The notes: generated by a model from the sequence alone, not told the origin. A stretch of 64,000 nucleotides of DNA from Flavobacterium sp. PMTSA4 (GCF_032098525.1 NZ_CP134890.1:3004186-3068185); one strand, 5' to 3'; counted from the first letter of the stretch, positions 8,146-18,988 are shown. Numbers and translations are program-made.

Positions 8146-11100
8146 TTATCTCTTTAAACTGAAATGTCCTCTAGCATTTCTTCCATCTTGAAACTGAATA
8201 TTGTACCAATAATCATCTGCAGGCATTAAGTGACCGTTATAAGTTCCGTCCCAACCTGAACTTGTAGCACTGATTTGCTTGATTAATTTTCCGTATCGGT
8301 CAAAAATATAGATGATTGATTGGGCATTTGAAGAGGTTATACCTCTAACATTCCAAGTATCGTTAAATCCATCGCCATTTGGTGTAAAATATTGCGGAAT
8401 ACCTAAAACAGCAATTGGTAACGGTCCAAGAACACCACAACCATTAACATCGCGGATATAAACTTCATGCAATCCCATTGGCACATTGGTGAAAAAGTTG
8501 GAATCTCTATATGGTCCAATGATATCATCCAAGGCATATTCATAATTTCCGGAACCCGTTACATTAATTAAAACGGTGTTGATTTGAGTTAAATCGCTAA
8601 TTTGAATGGATTCTAGTGTTGCAATTTCCGAGCCGATTACTTCAATAACTCTGGTTTTTGTACAATTAAAACCATTGGTTACTTCTACGCTATATGTTCC
8701 TGGTGTATTTAAAGTAAGGGTTGGATTGTTTTGTCCAGCTAGTGCGTTACCGTTTAAATACCATTGGAAAGTGTAGCTACTAGTTGGAGTTCCATCTAAA
8801 ATTCCAGCATCTAAAGTGGTTTGTGTTGAAGGTAGACAAATAAGCACTTCTTCTTGTAAATCAATTTTAGGTGTTGGATTTATTATGAAAGGAATGTCAA
8901 TTGTTGCGGTACAACTTGTGTTTATTAAATTGGTAACTACGGCACGGATTATTCTTGTGCTAGTTTTGAATGTGGCTGGAAATGGACTAACTATTGGATT
9001 TCCGTTGAAATCTAATAATGGGTTGTCATTAGTGTCAAAATAAGCGATTGAAAAATTGCTTAATGTTTGTCCGTTAAGAATTTCAGTCTCTAAATTTGTA
9101 GTGTCAAAAACCAGAATTCCATCCTGGTCTAATGGATCGGCTTCATCATCACAAGATTGCGTAACCACGGTTGTTGGCATATTTGCTTCTGGTAAATCGT
9201 CTACAATAAATTGAATTTGAACTTCATCATAACAAGGCTGACCATTAGTTTGTGTGGTATTATTACGAACTCTGGCAGTTATTGTTTCATTCACATTAAC
9301 AAACAATGGATTTGGTAGTGATGCAGTTTGTGAACCATTTCCTCTAATATAAAGCATGTTCACATTGGTTTGTCCGTTAAGAATTGTAGCTTCAATTCCA
9401 GTGGTATCGAATCCATAAATTCCGTCTTGATTATCGTCGCAATGGCGAATTAAATTTTGAGGATTTACATCGTTGGCAACTGGAAGTGCTTCAACGTTGA
9501 CGGTAAATGTTTTAAATCCAAAACAAGAGTTATCAACGGTGCTATCAGCGCGAACCCAAATGGTTTGCTGGTTTGGATAGCCTATGTTTCTGTAAGTTGC
9601 AATATTTTGAATTGCCAATGAGTTTCCATTGATGTCGGTTTCGGCTAGAAAATCAGCTTGATTTTTGTAAAATGAAACTGTTACATTGTTTGGTAAAATT
9701 GCCAAAAGACTTGCTTTTATTGCAGTAAAATCAAATGGTCCTGAAATTCCATCTCTATCATCATTAACGGCATCAAGATAATCATCGCATAAATATTTAT
9801 CCTGAATAACGAAACTTGCTGGAATTTGCGTAACCGAAACAATCAAGTTTATTTGGACAACTCTAAAGCAACCATTGCTGTTTTGAACTCTAGCGAATAC
9901 ACTAGCAGTACCCGAAGTATATGCAATTGGATTGCTAATTTGAAATGCTGCATTTTGAGTATTAGCCGCCGCTAATGTTGTATAATATGTAAATGTTTCA
10001 TTCAAATAATTTGTTGAGATAAAATCATTTTTTTGAGTTAGGTTAAATACTGAAATTCCATCAGTATCATCATCACATTGTTTTAAATCGATTGGAGTCG
10101 TAATTACAGGTAACGCATAAGTTGTTAAAATAACTGGTGAAGAATATAGTCCACAAGAGTTTCCAGTTCTGTTTAAGAAAACGCGATACTGATGATTTGG
10201 TGATGCCGGAGTAACATTGGAAACAGTTAATGTATTGGTTGTTACTCCTGAGTTGTTGGCATTGTTGGCTAAATTTGTCCAAGTAGTTCCACCATCAGTA
10301 GAAATTTGCCATTGATAGCTTGTTACTGTAGTTGGGTTAACAGTAAATGTTGCTGTTTGTAATTCACAAACTTGGATGCTTTGAGGTTGGTCTATAATTG
10401 AAATTGGAGCGCCAATGGTATAATTTGCATTAGGAATTCCATAACCACTACTGTTTAAAACAGTACCGTTATTATTTATTATTGTTGGAGAATCATTACC
10501 TACTATTCCATCATTGTTTGGGTCTGCAAAACCTGCTTCAAATACATCGTAGCAACCATCATCATCACTATCAATTTCAATATAATTGAATATTCCATCG
10601 GCATCTGTATCTGCAATTGAATAGTTTATGGTTCCGCTATCAGGCGAAGTTTCTAGTGCATTGTCTAATCCATTACTTCCAACATTTGCTACTGTAATCC
10701 CATTAGTATTAGAACCATTTCCAGGACTTCCAGATTCAATAATGTCAAAAATTCCATCGTTGTCACTATCTAAATCTAAATAATTTGGATAAGTATCATT
10801 GTCTGAGTCTGCAGGTGTTATACCATTTCCAAAAACATCATCAATTCCATCTTGATTGGCGTCATTTCCTGATAATGCAACTACAGTTTGTCCTTGAGAT
10901 TCAACCCAGTCAGGAATTGTATCGTTATCGCTATCATAATCATATTGATCAGGAACACCGTCATTGTCTGAATCTTTGTGAACACAAGTTGCAGTAATAT
11001 GTAAAGCAACTCTACTAAGGTCAGTGTCTGTTAGGTTAATGTTTGTTACTTTTAAGGTAGAAATTAAATTTCCTCTAATCGAAAATGTTCCTGTACCCGA

Positions 11101-13281
11101 TGCTAACGGAACATTACTATTCAAACGAAATCTTATTTCGAAAGAAGAAAATTGGGTTACACCGCTTTCAAAAATGCCATCAAAATTTGTGTCAATTAGT
11201 ATTTGATCATCTGGATTTATTACAGTTAAAGTTCTGTTGACGGGACAAGTTATTCTTACCTCAGTTGAAGATGTTAATAAATCATTTGTTGAGGCAGTTG
11301 TTGCATATTCAACGGATAAACTCAAAGGATTATTAAATGCAAGTGAATAACTAACGTCGTTATCCTTACCAATTACGGCTTCTGTTGTGAAATTACCATT
11401 TACATCACCTACAAATGGAGTAGCAGAAGGCGTTCCTGTTCCTGCAAATGCTAAACTTGTAACATAAGTGTTGGTATAGCTATTGACATTGATGAACCCA
11501 ACAGGATTGTTGGTTAAATTTAAATTTTGATTACCGAATGACTCATCACAGTTTGTGATTCCATCATTATCATTATCAAGGTCAAGATTATTATTTATTC
11601 CATCATTATCAGTATCATCGGGACAAATACTAACAGGAATATTATCGGATTCTTTTGGAGTTCCACATCCAGCAATTGTTGCCGAAACTTTGTAATAACC
11701 TGGCACAGATGGCGTATAGGAACCATTTGTTGCGCCACTAATTGGATTGTCGTTAAAATACCATTGAAAAGTATTAAATGGACTAAGTGTATTAACTGCT
11801 AAAACGGAATTTGGAATACAATTGGGAGCAGAAAGATCAAGTCGGTTGAATGATATTTCGGGATTAAAAGTAAATCCAGAGTAATAACCACCAAAAGTGG
11901 CTGCGCCATCACTACCGTAAGCTGCTAAATATAATTCACCAGTGGAAAAAGCAGATACATTGCCAGTAATACCAACCAATATATAGCATTCATAATTTGT
12001 GTTTCCAGTAACTGCAATTGGTCCTTGAACATTAACTCCAATAGAACTTAAAGTTGCTAAAGTGTAGGGAGAACCATTTACGATAAAATCTAAAGTTGAA
12101 CCAACTTGAGTTGTTAGTGTTACTCTACCAGTAAATGTTCTATTTCCAATTCTTTGAATTAAAGGAATGTTGCTGATTACTTTTGGTGTTTGACAACTTA
12201 GTGGCGGAACGAAAAACATTTCCTGATTAGCTTGACCGGTAAATGTGTTATCACCAATACTTTGATAAGCAAAAACATTTTTTGCAAGCAATGGATTTAA
12301 TGCATCAGCTGTGCGAACGTATAAATTTCCATCGGGACTAAAATCTGAACCAATCAATCCAACATATTGTCCTGCATTAAGAGTATAACTTGGAGTTGTA
12401 TTTCCATTTATAAAAATACCTGTATTATCTTCGTTTGCAACTAATAAAACTCTTTCAACATTATTCTGACCTGTATTTTTTAAAAAAATATATTCATTAC
12501 CAATTCTTGAGGCTCCAACAATTTGATCAAAGCCTAAATCTAAATTTCCTAATTCTCCATTTGTTCCGCCAATTGAACCACAATTGACAACTATTGGTTT
12601 ATCTGAAGTTACTAAAGAACCAATCAAAGCATCTTTGTTAAAAACATTTGGACCTTGAACTGCCACAGCATAACTTTCTCCACTGTTTAATATTACACTA
12701 AATGGAGCATTTCCAAATGAACTGTTTATTGGTGTAGCACCAGTTTTGATATCGCTAAAATTGACTATAGTATTATTTTCAGTTGCAAGAACAGTAATGA
12801 ATGTATGATGTATAGTACTGTAATTTGCCATCAAAGTGTTTAAAAATCCCCCAATTCTAAATTCAGTTCCTAGTGAAGCTAAACCTTTTGAAACTAAAGC
12901 ACCAGCTTGATTGCCGTCGCTGGTATCAACTCTCACAGATACATATACAACATCATCAGCTTCAACAATATAACCTTTATTGGTTTGAATCGAATTAATT
13001 TCAGATTGACTTATAAACAGTTGTCCATTTGTTCCATTGTTTGTATTGTAAACAAATGGTGAATCTCTTGAAACGGTAGCATTTATGGTATTTCCACTAA
13101 TTTCTTTTAATTGTACATTTATTGGTATAATACTTGGAGTTGAAATATAAATATATTTATTACCAATATTGATTGAGTTAGAATTTGATAGTGGTGGAAT
13201 ATAATGGGTTTTACTAAATTGAGCATTGGAAGTCACACCAATGTACATCATAATTAGCAAATAAAGTAACTTCTTTTTCAT
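8146..13281 (-). CDS. Giant T9SS type B surface protein (IgGFc-binding-like N terminus, Asp-rich calcium repeats)
   Basis: 1711 residues. A signal peptide (to about SNAQ) precedes an IgGFc-binding-like beta region (about 30-480). Thrombospondin-type-3-like Asp-rich calcium repeats (DTDNDGINNNLDLDNDNDG near 555; DSDNDGVPDQYDYDSDND and DSDNDTYPNYLDLDSDNDG further on) and several Ig-like and 'QCDDDxDG' repeats follow. The type B sorting domain is at the C terminus (FTPNGDGFNDTW, IFDRYGKLIKQ, GWDGTYNGHL, ADDYWYNIQ). It is likely an adhesin on the cell surface. The last ~85 residues closely match those of the 670-residue neighbour downstream, which suggests divergence from a common pair or shared assembly. 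Confidence 0.92.
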   Translation of the reverse strand: MKKKLLYLLIMMYIGVTSNAQFSKTHYIPPLSNSNSINIGNKYIYISTPSIIPINVQLKEISGNTINATVSRDSPFVYNTNNGTNGQLFISQSEINSIQTNKGYIVEADDVVYVSVRVDTSDGNQAGALVSKGLASLGTEFRIGGFLNTLMANYSTIHHTFITVLATENNTIVNFSDIKTGATPINSSFGNAPFSVILNSGESYAVAVQGPNVFNKDALIGSLVTSDKPIVVNCGSIGGTNGELGNLDLGFDQIVGASRIGNEYIFLKNTGQNNVERVLLVANEDNTGIFINGNTTPSYTLNAGQYVGLIGSDFSPDGNLYVRTADALNPLLAKNVFAYQSIGDNTFTGQANQEMFFVPPLSCQTPKVISNIPLIQRIGNRTFTGRVTLTTQVGSTLDFIVNGSPYTLATLSSIGVNVQGPIAVTGNTNYECYILVGITGNVSAFSTGELYLAAYGSDGAATFGGYYSGFTFNPEISFNRLDLSAPNCIPNSVLAVNTLSPFNTFQWYFNDNPISGATNGSYTPSVPGYYKVSATIAGCGTPKESDNIPVSICPDDTDNDGINNNLDLDNDNDGITNCDESFGNQNLNLTNNPVGFINVNSYTNTYVTSLAFAGTGTPSATPFVGDVNGNFTTEAVIGKDNDVSYSLAFNNPLSLSVEYATTASTNDLLTSSTEVRITCPVNRTLTVINPDDQILIDTNFDGIFESGVTQFSSFEIRFRLNSNVPLASGTGTFSIRGNLISTLKVTNINLTDTDLSRVALHITATCVHKDSDNDGVPDQYDYDSDNDTIPDWVESQGQTVVALSGNDANQDGIDDVFGNGITPADSDNDTYPNYLDLDSDNDGIFDIIESGSPGNGSNTNGITVANVGSNGLDNALETSPDSGTINYSIADTDADGIFNYIEIDSDDDGCYDVFEAGFADPNNDGIVGNDSPTIINNNGTVLNSSGYGIPNANYTIGAPISIIDQPQSIQVCELQTATFTVNPTTVTSYQWQISTDGGTTWTNLANNANNSGVTTNTLTVSNVTPASPNHQYRVFLNRTGNSCGLYSSPVILTTYALPVITTPIDLKQCDDDTDGISVFNLTQKNDFISTNYLNETFTYYTTLAAANTQNAAFQISNPIAYTSGTASVFARVQNSNGCFRVVQINLIVSVTQIPASFVIQDKYLCDDYLDAVNDDRDGISGPFDFTAIKASLLAILPNNVTVSFYKNQADFLAETDINGNSLAIQNIATYRNIGYPNQQTIWVRADSTVDNSCFGFKTFTVNVEALPVANDVNPQNLIRHCDDNQDGIYGFDTTGIEATILNGQTNVNMLYIRGNGSQTASLPNPLFVNVNETITARVRNNTTQTNGQPCYDEVQIQFIVDDLPEANMPTTVVTQSCDDEADPLDQDGILVFDTTNLETEILNGQTLSNFSIAYFDTNDNPLLDFNGNPIVSPFPATFKTSTRIIRAVVTNLINTSCTATIDIPFIINPTPKIDLQEEVLICLPSTQTTLDAGILDGTPTSSYTFQWYLNGNALAGQNNPTLTLNTPGTYSVEVTNGFNCTKTRVIEVIGSEIATLESIQISDLTQINTVLINVTGSGNYEYALDDIIGPYRDSNFFTNVPMGLHEVYIRDVNGCGVLGPLPIAVLGIPQYFTPNGDGFNDTWNVRGITSSNAQSIIYIFDRYGKLIKQISATSSGWDGTYNGHLMPADDYWYNIQFQDGRNARGHFSLKR

Positions 13282-13365
13282 TTGCTAAAATTAACAAATA
13301 AAAAGAAAACTTAAATCAGAAATTTTTCTATTTAAGTTTTCTTTAAGAAATGATTGATGAATGTA

Positions 13366-14202
13366 TTATAAATCTCTTTTTTTGATAAGTAAGTATGAAC
13401 AAAAAATAAATATTGTTGTCCATGCAAAAACTATCAGAATAGATGTTAGATGAACGTCATAATCTTTGATATTGTTCTCGCCAATGGTTTCTTGAATGTT
13501 TTTGATTACAGACAATCGTGAAAAAGGTTCAACAATTAAGTTACTCATAGATTCAAGTGGAAAAAATTGAGTGATTTGACCTGCTGTTTTGCTTTTTGGA
13601 AAAATATCGTAGGTAAGTAATAATCTTGTGATGGTTTCGCCAATAAACCAAACAAATAAAAATCCTATGGCAAAAGCTGAACGTTTTATCAAAACACCTA
13701 AAAACAAGCAAAAAGAAAAGAAACCTACAAGTTTTACAAAGTATGCCAGTAAATAGTCTAAATCAGAAAAAACAATTCCAAATTCATCATAAGAAGAGAA
13801 ACTGTAACCTAAAATTAAAGACATTATAAAAACAAAGAATGTAGAAACAAAAGCAAAGAATAAGACAGTAATGAACTTTGAAAGAACGAATTCTTTTTTA
13901 CTCATTCCATCTATTAGGTTTTGTTTTAAAGTGCCATAACTATATTCATTTGCCATCATTGAAACAATAATAATTGCTAAAAAAACTTTTAATAAAGAAG
14001 CTATGTAAGTATTAAAATGCCAAATAAAAGGGAAATTAAAAATTCCCATTTCAGCAAAATGCAGTTTGAAATTTCCTAAATCAAATTTGATTGATGCTAT
14101 CAAAGCGATAAAAGAAAGAATCACAAAATAACTAATAGTCAGTATTTTACTTGAGCGATTTTTCCAAATTTTTTGAAGTTCTATAGAAAGAAGTCTTTTC
14201 AT
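13366..14202 (-). CDS. ABC-2 type transporter permease
   Basis: A 278-residue inner-membrane protein with about six hydrophobic helices, a cytoplasmic N terminus rich in basic residues, and the ABC-2 layout (NEYSYGTLKQNLIDGMSKKEFVLSKF, a typical coupling segment). It starts 7 bp after the stop of the ATPase gene, so the two form one exporter. Substrate is unknown; the family includes bacitracin/lantibiotic-resistance-type and multidrug exporters. Confidence 0.9.
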   Translation of the reverse strand: MKRLLSIELQKIWKNRSSKILTISYFVILSFIALIASIKFDLGNFKLHFAEMGIFNFPFIWHFNTYIASLLKVFLAIIIVSMMANEYSYGTLKQNLIDGMSKKEFVLSKFITVLFFAFVSTFFVFIMSLILGYSFSSYDEFGIVFSDLDYLLAYFVKLVGFFSFCLFLGVLIKRSAFAIGFLFVWFIGETITRLLLTYDIFPKSKTAGQITQFFPLESMSNLIVEPFSRLSVIKNIQETIGENNIKDYDVHLTSILIVFAWTTIFIFCSYLLIKKRDL

Positions 14203-14209
14203 GATTTGA

Positions 14210-15109
14210 TTAATTGTTATTTGTTAATTCTAAAAATTGTTCTTCTAAACTCGATTTTCTTTTCACCAAATGACTGAGATAGATATTTTGTTGAATCAAA
14301 AACTTATTAAGATTTGATGCTTCAACTTCTTGATTGAAATGAACAATTACTTTACCATCATTTTCAGAAATTTTTTCAACTGAGAAGTTATTTTTAATCA
14401 AATCAATTAATCTATCATTTGAATTTGATTGTAATTCAAAATAACCACCTTTAGTAGTCATTTCGTCAACTTTTCCATTGTATAAAATTTTTCCAAAACG
14501 CAAAACCAAAACATGACTGCATACTTTTTCGACTTCATCTAATAAATGTGATGCTAATAGTATAGTCGTTCCTTGAGATGCAATTAATCGAATAATATCT
14601 CTAATTTGAATAATTCCTTGTGGATCTAAACCATTGGTTGGTTCATCAAGAATTAAAATTTCTGGGTCATTTAGTAATGCAGAAGCAATTGCTAAACGTT
14701 GTTTCATTCCTAGCGAATAGGTTTTGAATTTACTGTTTTTTCTGTCTGTAAGCCCAACAATTTCCAGCTTTTCTTCAATTTTAGAATAGTTTATACCTTT
14801 AATTTTACAAACCAATTCTAGATTTTCTTTGGCTGTCATGTAGGGATAAAAATTAGGTCTTTCTATGATTGCACCAACTTTTTTTAATGCTTCATGAGTT
14901 TCTTGTGTTCCGCCAAACCATGAATATTCTCCCGAAGTTTTATTGACAACATTTAAAACAATACCAAGCGTAGTTGATTTACCAGAACCATTTGGTCCCA
15001 ATATTCCATAAACATTTCCTTTTTGAATTTCGAGTGAAACGTCATTTACGGCATGAACTTTCCCATACCTTTTGTGAAGATTTTTGATTGAAAGAATAGG
15101 TGTTTCCAA
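14210..15109 (-). CDS. ABC transporter ATP-binding protein
   Basis: 299 residues. Walker A GPNGSGKST (about 38-46), signature SLGMKQRL (about 132-139), Walker B ILILDEPTNGLDP (about 151-163) and the switch His in LLASHLLDEVE are all intact. A C-terminal extension (about 210-299), typical of DrrA/CcmA-like exporters, is present. It is the first gene of a two-gene operon with the permease downstream. Confidence 0.95.
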   Translation of the reverse strand: METPILSIKNLHKRYGKVHAVNDVSLEIQKGNVYGILGPNGSGKSTTLGIVLNVVNKTSGEYSWFGGTQETHEALKKVGAIIERPNFYPYMTAKENLELVCKIKGINYSKIEEKLEIVGLTDRKNSKFKTYSLGMKQRLAIASALLNDPEILILDEPTNGLDPQGIIQIRDIIRLIASQGTTILLASHLLDEVEKVCSHVLVLRFGKILYNGKVDEMTTKGGYFELQSNSNDRLIDLIKNNFSVEKISENDGKVIVHFNQEVEASNLNKFLIQQNIYLSHLVKRKSSLEEQFLELTNNN

Positions 15110-15161
15110 GAGTAGTGGTTTAAAGGTTTATTTGTAGGACGAATGAAACCTTTAAATGTTA

Positions 15162-15425
15162 CTATTTATTTCTTGAAAAGTAAAAATGTGAAAGAAATTG
15201 TCTTTTTAAATGTAGATAGGATAACGTTTTATTGATGTCTTTTAATTCTGAAGTAAGTACAATTTTGTTCCCTTTGTTATCATTTGTTACTTGCAATTTG
15301 CAATGTGTACATTCATATTCTTTGAAATGATTGTTTACTTTTTTTACTTCTACATAATGATGCCCAAACAAAGTACAAAGTAAATTTTTAGTAAAGCTTT
15401 TTTCTTCTAAGTAGTTCGTTTTCAT
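15162..15425 (-). CDS. Small zinc-ribbon-like protein, DUF1660-like
   Basis: 87 residues. The pattern CTLFGHHYV (residues 17-25) and later CTHCKLQV gives C-x5-H...C-x2-C, a plausible single zinc site of the kind seen in small flavobacterial and phage proteins annotated DUF1660. The C terminus is basic. Function is unknown. It stands alone upstream of the ABC operon on the same strand, with 52 bp between. Family assignment is from memory of the pattern only. Confidence 0.7.
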   Translation of the reverse strand: MKTNYLEEKSFTKNLLCTLFGHHYVEVKKVNNHFKEYECTHCKLQVTNDNKGNKIVLTSELKDINKTLSYLHLKRQFLSHFYFSRNK

Positions 15426-15540
15426 AATGGTAAGTTTTTAAGTTACATCCTTAAAATTAGAAAACTATCTATAAAATGTATAAAATAATCGTTGAAATGC
15501 GCTTATTTAACATAAAAAGTGATATAAACTTACAATATAT

Positions 15541-17385
15541 TTATTTAAAATTAACAATTGAAGGTTGGCCAATTTCATAATTTGGTATCGATAAGTCATC
15601 GTTTTTCAAGGTGTTAGTTTTGAAAATAGATGAGCCTTCAAATGGAATTGTTGGATAATATGAAAAAGATATTTGAAAACTATTAAACACTAAATAATCA
15701 TTATTAATCAGAACACCCAAACTAAATTTAGAATATAATTTGTTATTAAAAAACTTATTGCTTTCATTACCAAGTAATCCAAAAGTAACATTTGTAAAAG
15801 GACTAAAGTGAAAGCCATGCCAATTTCCTGGAGCATAAGTTTGGGTTTGAAGTGCCACGCTCATTTTTCGAGTTCCATTAAATAAAGGATTTCTAAAACC
15901 AGAAAAGCCATTTTGGTCGTTTAATGAAATTCTATCTTTAATAATATTAACTCTATTAGCGCCAACAACAAGACCAGAATTCACAAATTGTCTTAATTTC
16001 CATTCTCCAATATTCAATAGTGGAGTAAAATATAGTGCATCAACTTTAAAAGTTGTTTCTTCCGTTTTTCCATTATTGAATAAACTTCCCCATTCTACAT
16101 TGGTTCCAAGGTATCCAAATCCATAGTATAATCCATAAGAAAATCGACCTCCAAAATAAGCTCTTTTGGAATTGTTTTTATTTCGAAAACCACCAGTAAT
16201 TGCATAAGCTTTTCCGTATGGAATATCTTCAATTATTCCAAAATTGAAAAGATATTTGTCTTGTGTAAACTTTCTTGTGTTTAATCCGATACTACCCAAA
16301 AGCCATTCTTCATTAGAAAAAAAACGATTTGGGTCATAAATTTCATCTGGATTTTTGATATAACATATTTTATTATAACCAATGGTGGTTACTAAATTTG
16401 TAGTTCTGAAATCAAAAGACTTTCCTTTGAAAAGTTGGATTGAATGACCAAACCATAATTCACAATTTTCATTTTTAAAATCAAATGTTTTAAAATCGTT
16501 TTGAAAATCAGGCAACGAATCTTTAAATGACCTGTTTTCAAAGAAAATACCACCAGCCAATCGTGTTAATGGAGAAAAGAATTTACGTTCAACACGAACA
16601 CTTTTGGTAATATCATTTCTAATTGAATTTTGATACCTGAAAGTAGTATTGATGAATGTGTTTTTAACGTTAGTTATACTATATCTAGCGCTGTAACCAT
16701 TTTCTTCTTCATCAAAATCTCTAATAAAGTTGTTTTCAAATTCATGACCTAGTCCAAAAAAGTTTCGTTCGGTAATTTCTAAATTTCCACTACTTTCAGA
16801 AATAGCGCCAGTAGGAATTAAACTCCATGAATCTAAAACGCGAATTGAAACATCAACAGAATCCTTGTTTTTTGGTATTGCTACGGGAAGAATAACAACA
16901 CTTCTAACATACCTTCGGCTTCTTATTAAACGCTCTGATTCTTTCAATACAATTGAATCTAAGATATCATTTTTCTTAAAAAGCAATTGATTTCTAATGG
17001 TCCATTTTTTTGTTTTGATATGAATATTGTTTCCAAATTTTTCAAAACCTTTTTCAGCGGTTTGATTTTTGTCTTCTGCAGAAAAACCAAAAGGATCAAG
17101 CGTTTCAATGATTATGTTACGAATAATTTTTCCTTCGTTTTTTTCATAATTTCGATTAATAGTTTTTACTTTTCTTTTACTTGTTTTTTTTCGTGTTGAA
17201 CGAAACAAAAGTTTGTGAACAAACTTTCCGAATTTAGTCTTTCGCGAATAGTTTTCTATATTTTTATAAACTTTGATGGAATCTTTATTAGTTGACTTGC
17301 CTTCTTGACCATAGCAAGTAGGTATGATTAAGGAAATCATAAAACAAAATACAACTAACTTAATTTTCATAGCAATTGAAAACAA
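15541..17385 (-). CDS. Outer-membrane POTRA/beta-barrel protein (BamA/surface antigen-like)
   Basis: 614 residues. A signal peptide (residues 7-26) precedes a basic linker and a POTRA-like segment (about 95-195: IIRNIIIETLDPFG, NDILDSIVLKESERLIRSRRYVRSV). A C-terminal half of alternating beta strands rich in aromatic residues resembles an outer-membrane barrel. It is shorter than BamA (one POTRA-like repeat rather than five), so a lineage-specific member of the Omp85-like group is more likely than the essential assembly factor. It begins 8 bp after the YfcC-family transporter gene and is probably co-transcribed with it. Confidence 0.82.
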   Translation of the reverse strand: MFSIAMKIKLVVFCFMISLIIPTCYGQEGKSTNKDSIKVYKNIENYSRKTKFGKFVHKLLFRSTRKKTSKRKVKTINRNYEKNEGKIIRNIIIETLDPFGFSAEDKNQTAEKGFEKFGNNIHIKTKKWTIRNQLLFKKNDILDSIVLKESERLIRSRRYVRSVVILPVAIPKNKDSVDVSIRVLDSWSLIPTGAISESSGNLEITERNFFGLGHEFENNFIRDFDEEENGYSARYSITNVKNTFINTTFRYQNSIRNDITKSVRVERKFFSPLTRLAGGIFFENRSFKDSLPDFQNDFKTFDFKNENCELWFGHSIQLFKGKSFDFRTTNLVTTIGYNKICYIKNPDEIYDPNRFFSNEEWLLGSIGLNTRKFTQDKYLFNFGIIEDIPYGKAYAITGGFRNKNNSKRAYFGGRFSYGLYYGFGYLGTNVEWGSLFNNGKTEETTFKVDALYFTPLLNIGEWKLRQFVNSGLVVGANRVNIIKDRISLNDQNGFSGFRNPLFNGTRKMSVALQTQTYAPGNWHGFHFSPFTNVTFGLLGNESNKFFNNKLYSKFSLGVLINNDYLVFNSFQISFSYYPTIPFEGSSIFKTNTLKNDDLSIPNYEIGQPSIVNFK

Positions 17386-17393
17386 TTAAATTT

Positions 17394-18887
17394 CTAAAAA
17401 TAAACAGAAACAGTTAGTATAATAACGGAAAAAATGAAAAGTAAGTATACCAAAGGCATCACAAATTTTAACCATTTATCATAACCAACTTTTACAATTG
17501 CTAAAGAAGCAAGAATCAAGCCAGTTGGACTAATGAACGAAAATAAACCCATTCCATATTGATAACAATCAACTACAACTTCTCTACCAACACCAACAGT
17601 ATCGGCTAATGGAGACATTATCGGCATGGTTAAAACGGCCATTCCTGATGATGATGGAATGAAAAATGACAATCCGCCATAAATAACAAACAAAACATTA
17701 GCAAATAATCCTTTATTCATTCCTTCGGTTATGTTACTGGCATAAAAAAGCATTGTATCACTAATTAATCCGTCATTCATAATTACCGTTATTCCACGAG
17801 CAATTCCAATGATTATAGCAACGCCTAATAGTTCGCCTGCACCTTTAAAAAAAGCATCTATAAAAACAGTTTCTTTTATTTTTGCAATGAAACCAATGAG
17901 AATAGCACCAACAAAAAATACTGTTGTCATTTCAGTAAACATCCAATCTAATCTAGCCACACCATATATCATTACTACAAAACACATGCTGAATACAAAT
18001 AGAATTAAGCGCAGTCTGGATGTTAGTTTTAATTCTGATTCGGTGTTGTTTTTGAATAAGTTTTCTATTTGTTCTTTTTGATCAAAAATGACTGATTTAC
18101 TAGGATTATCTTTTACTTTTTTGGCATAACGCATGATGTAAATAATACAAATTAATGTGCCAATAACATAAGCTATGAAACGACTAGTTAAACCAGAAGT
18201 CCAATTGATTCCTGCTGCATCAGAAGCGATAATTGCACTAAATGGATTTGTAGTTGAACACATTGTTCCGATACTAGAACCAAGATAAATAGACGCTAAG
18301 GCAACCATTGCATCATATTTTGCGGCAAGAAAAACGGGAATTAAAATAGGATAGAAGGCAATGGTTTCTTCTGCCAAACCAAATGTTGTTCCACCAATTG
18401 AAACTAAAGCGGTAACAAGAATTATTAAAATATATTCTTTTCCTTTCAACGCTTTTGCTAACCATGAAATTCCAGCGTCAAAAGCACCGGTAATATTCAT
18501 TAAGCCAATTAAACCACCAATAAAAAGAACTAAAAAAATTATGTCTGCACCTTCAATTATTCCTTTAATTGGAGATTTTACAAATTCAAAAAAACCTTGA
18601 GGTTTAGCATCAACTTCTTTATATGTATTGGGAATATTTATAGGTTTCCAAATATCACCATTTGTGAATTTCTCTAATGGAATTTTTATTCCTAAACTGT
18701 CTAATGTTTTAGCGGTTCCTGCTACTGTTTTTGAGTTTTCGCCGCTGATAATTGCAAAAGTTTTGGTTTCCTTGTTATACGATAATTGATTGTACTTTCC
18801 TGCCGGAACTATCCAAGTTAGCAACGTAACCAAAGCAGCAATAAGCAATAAAATGGTTTGTGCAGAAGGGAATTTTATTTTTTTCAT
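17394..18887 (-). CDS. YfcC-family (DcuC/ArcD-like) carboxylate or amino-acid transporter
   Basis: A 497-residue integral membrane protein with about 11-12 helices. It has an N-terminal helix, a large periplasmic insertion (about 32-110), and helices carrying GGTTFGLAEETIAFYPILIP and GSSIGTMCSTTNPFSAIIAS, both characteristic of the YfcC / C4-dicarboxylate anaerobic carrier superfamily. Substrate cannot be told. It is the first gene of a pair with the outer-membrane barrel protein. Confidence 0.88.
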   Translation of the reverse strand: MKKIKFPSAQTILLLIAALVTLLTWIVPAGKYNQLSYNKETKTFAIISGENSKTVAGTAKTLDSLGIKIPLEKFTNGDIWKPINIPNTYKEVDAKPQGFFEFVKSPIKGIIEGADIIFLVLFIGGLIGLMNITGAFDAGISWLAKALKGKEYILIILVTALVSIGGTTFGLAEETIAFYPILIPVFLAAKYDAMVALASIYLGSSIGTMCSTTNPFSAIIASDAAGINWTSGLTSRFIAYVIGTLICIIYIMRYAKKVKDNPSKSVIFDQKEQIENLFKNNTESELKLTSRLRLILFVFSMCFVVMIYGVARLDWMFTEMTTVFFVGAILIGFIAKIKETVFIDAFFKGAGELLGVAIIIGIARGITVIMNDGLISDTMLFYASNITEGMNKGLFANVLFVIYGGLSFFIPSSSGMAVLTMPIMSPLADTVGVGREVVVDCYQYGMGLFSFISPTGLILASLAIVKVGYDKWLKFVMPLVYLLFIFSVIILTVSVYF

Positions 18888-18934
18888 GAAAGTTTTAATA
18901 AAAGAGCAATTTAATCAATTTAATGAAAGCACAG

Positions 18935-18965
18935 AAAAAAACCTCAAAAGTGTTTTTTGAGGTTT
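18935..18965 (-). terminator. Intrinsic terminator of the nucleoid-associated protein gene
   Basis: On the minus strand AACCTCAAAA pairs with TTTTGAGGTT and is followed by a T-run (plus-strand A-run at 18935-18940). Confidence 0.85.
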
Positions 18966-18988
18966 AATTTATTTTGAGAATTTATTAC

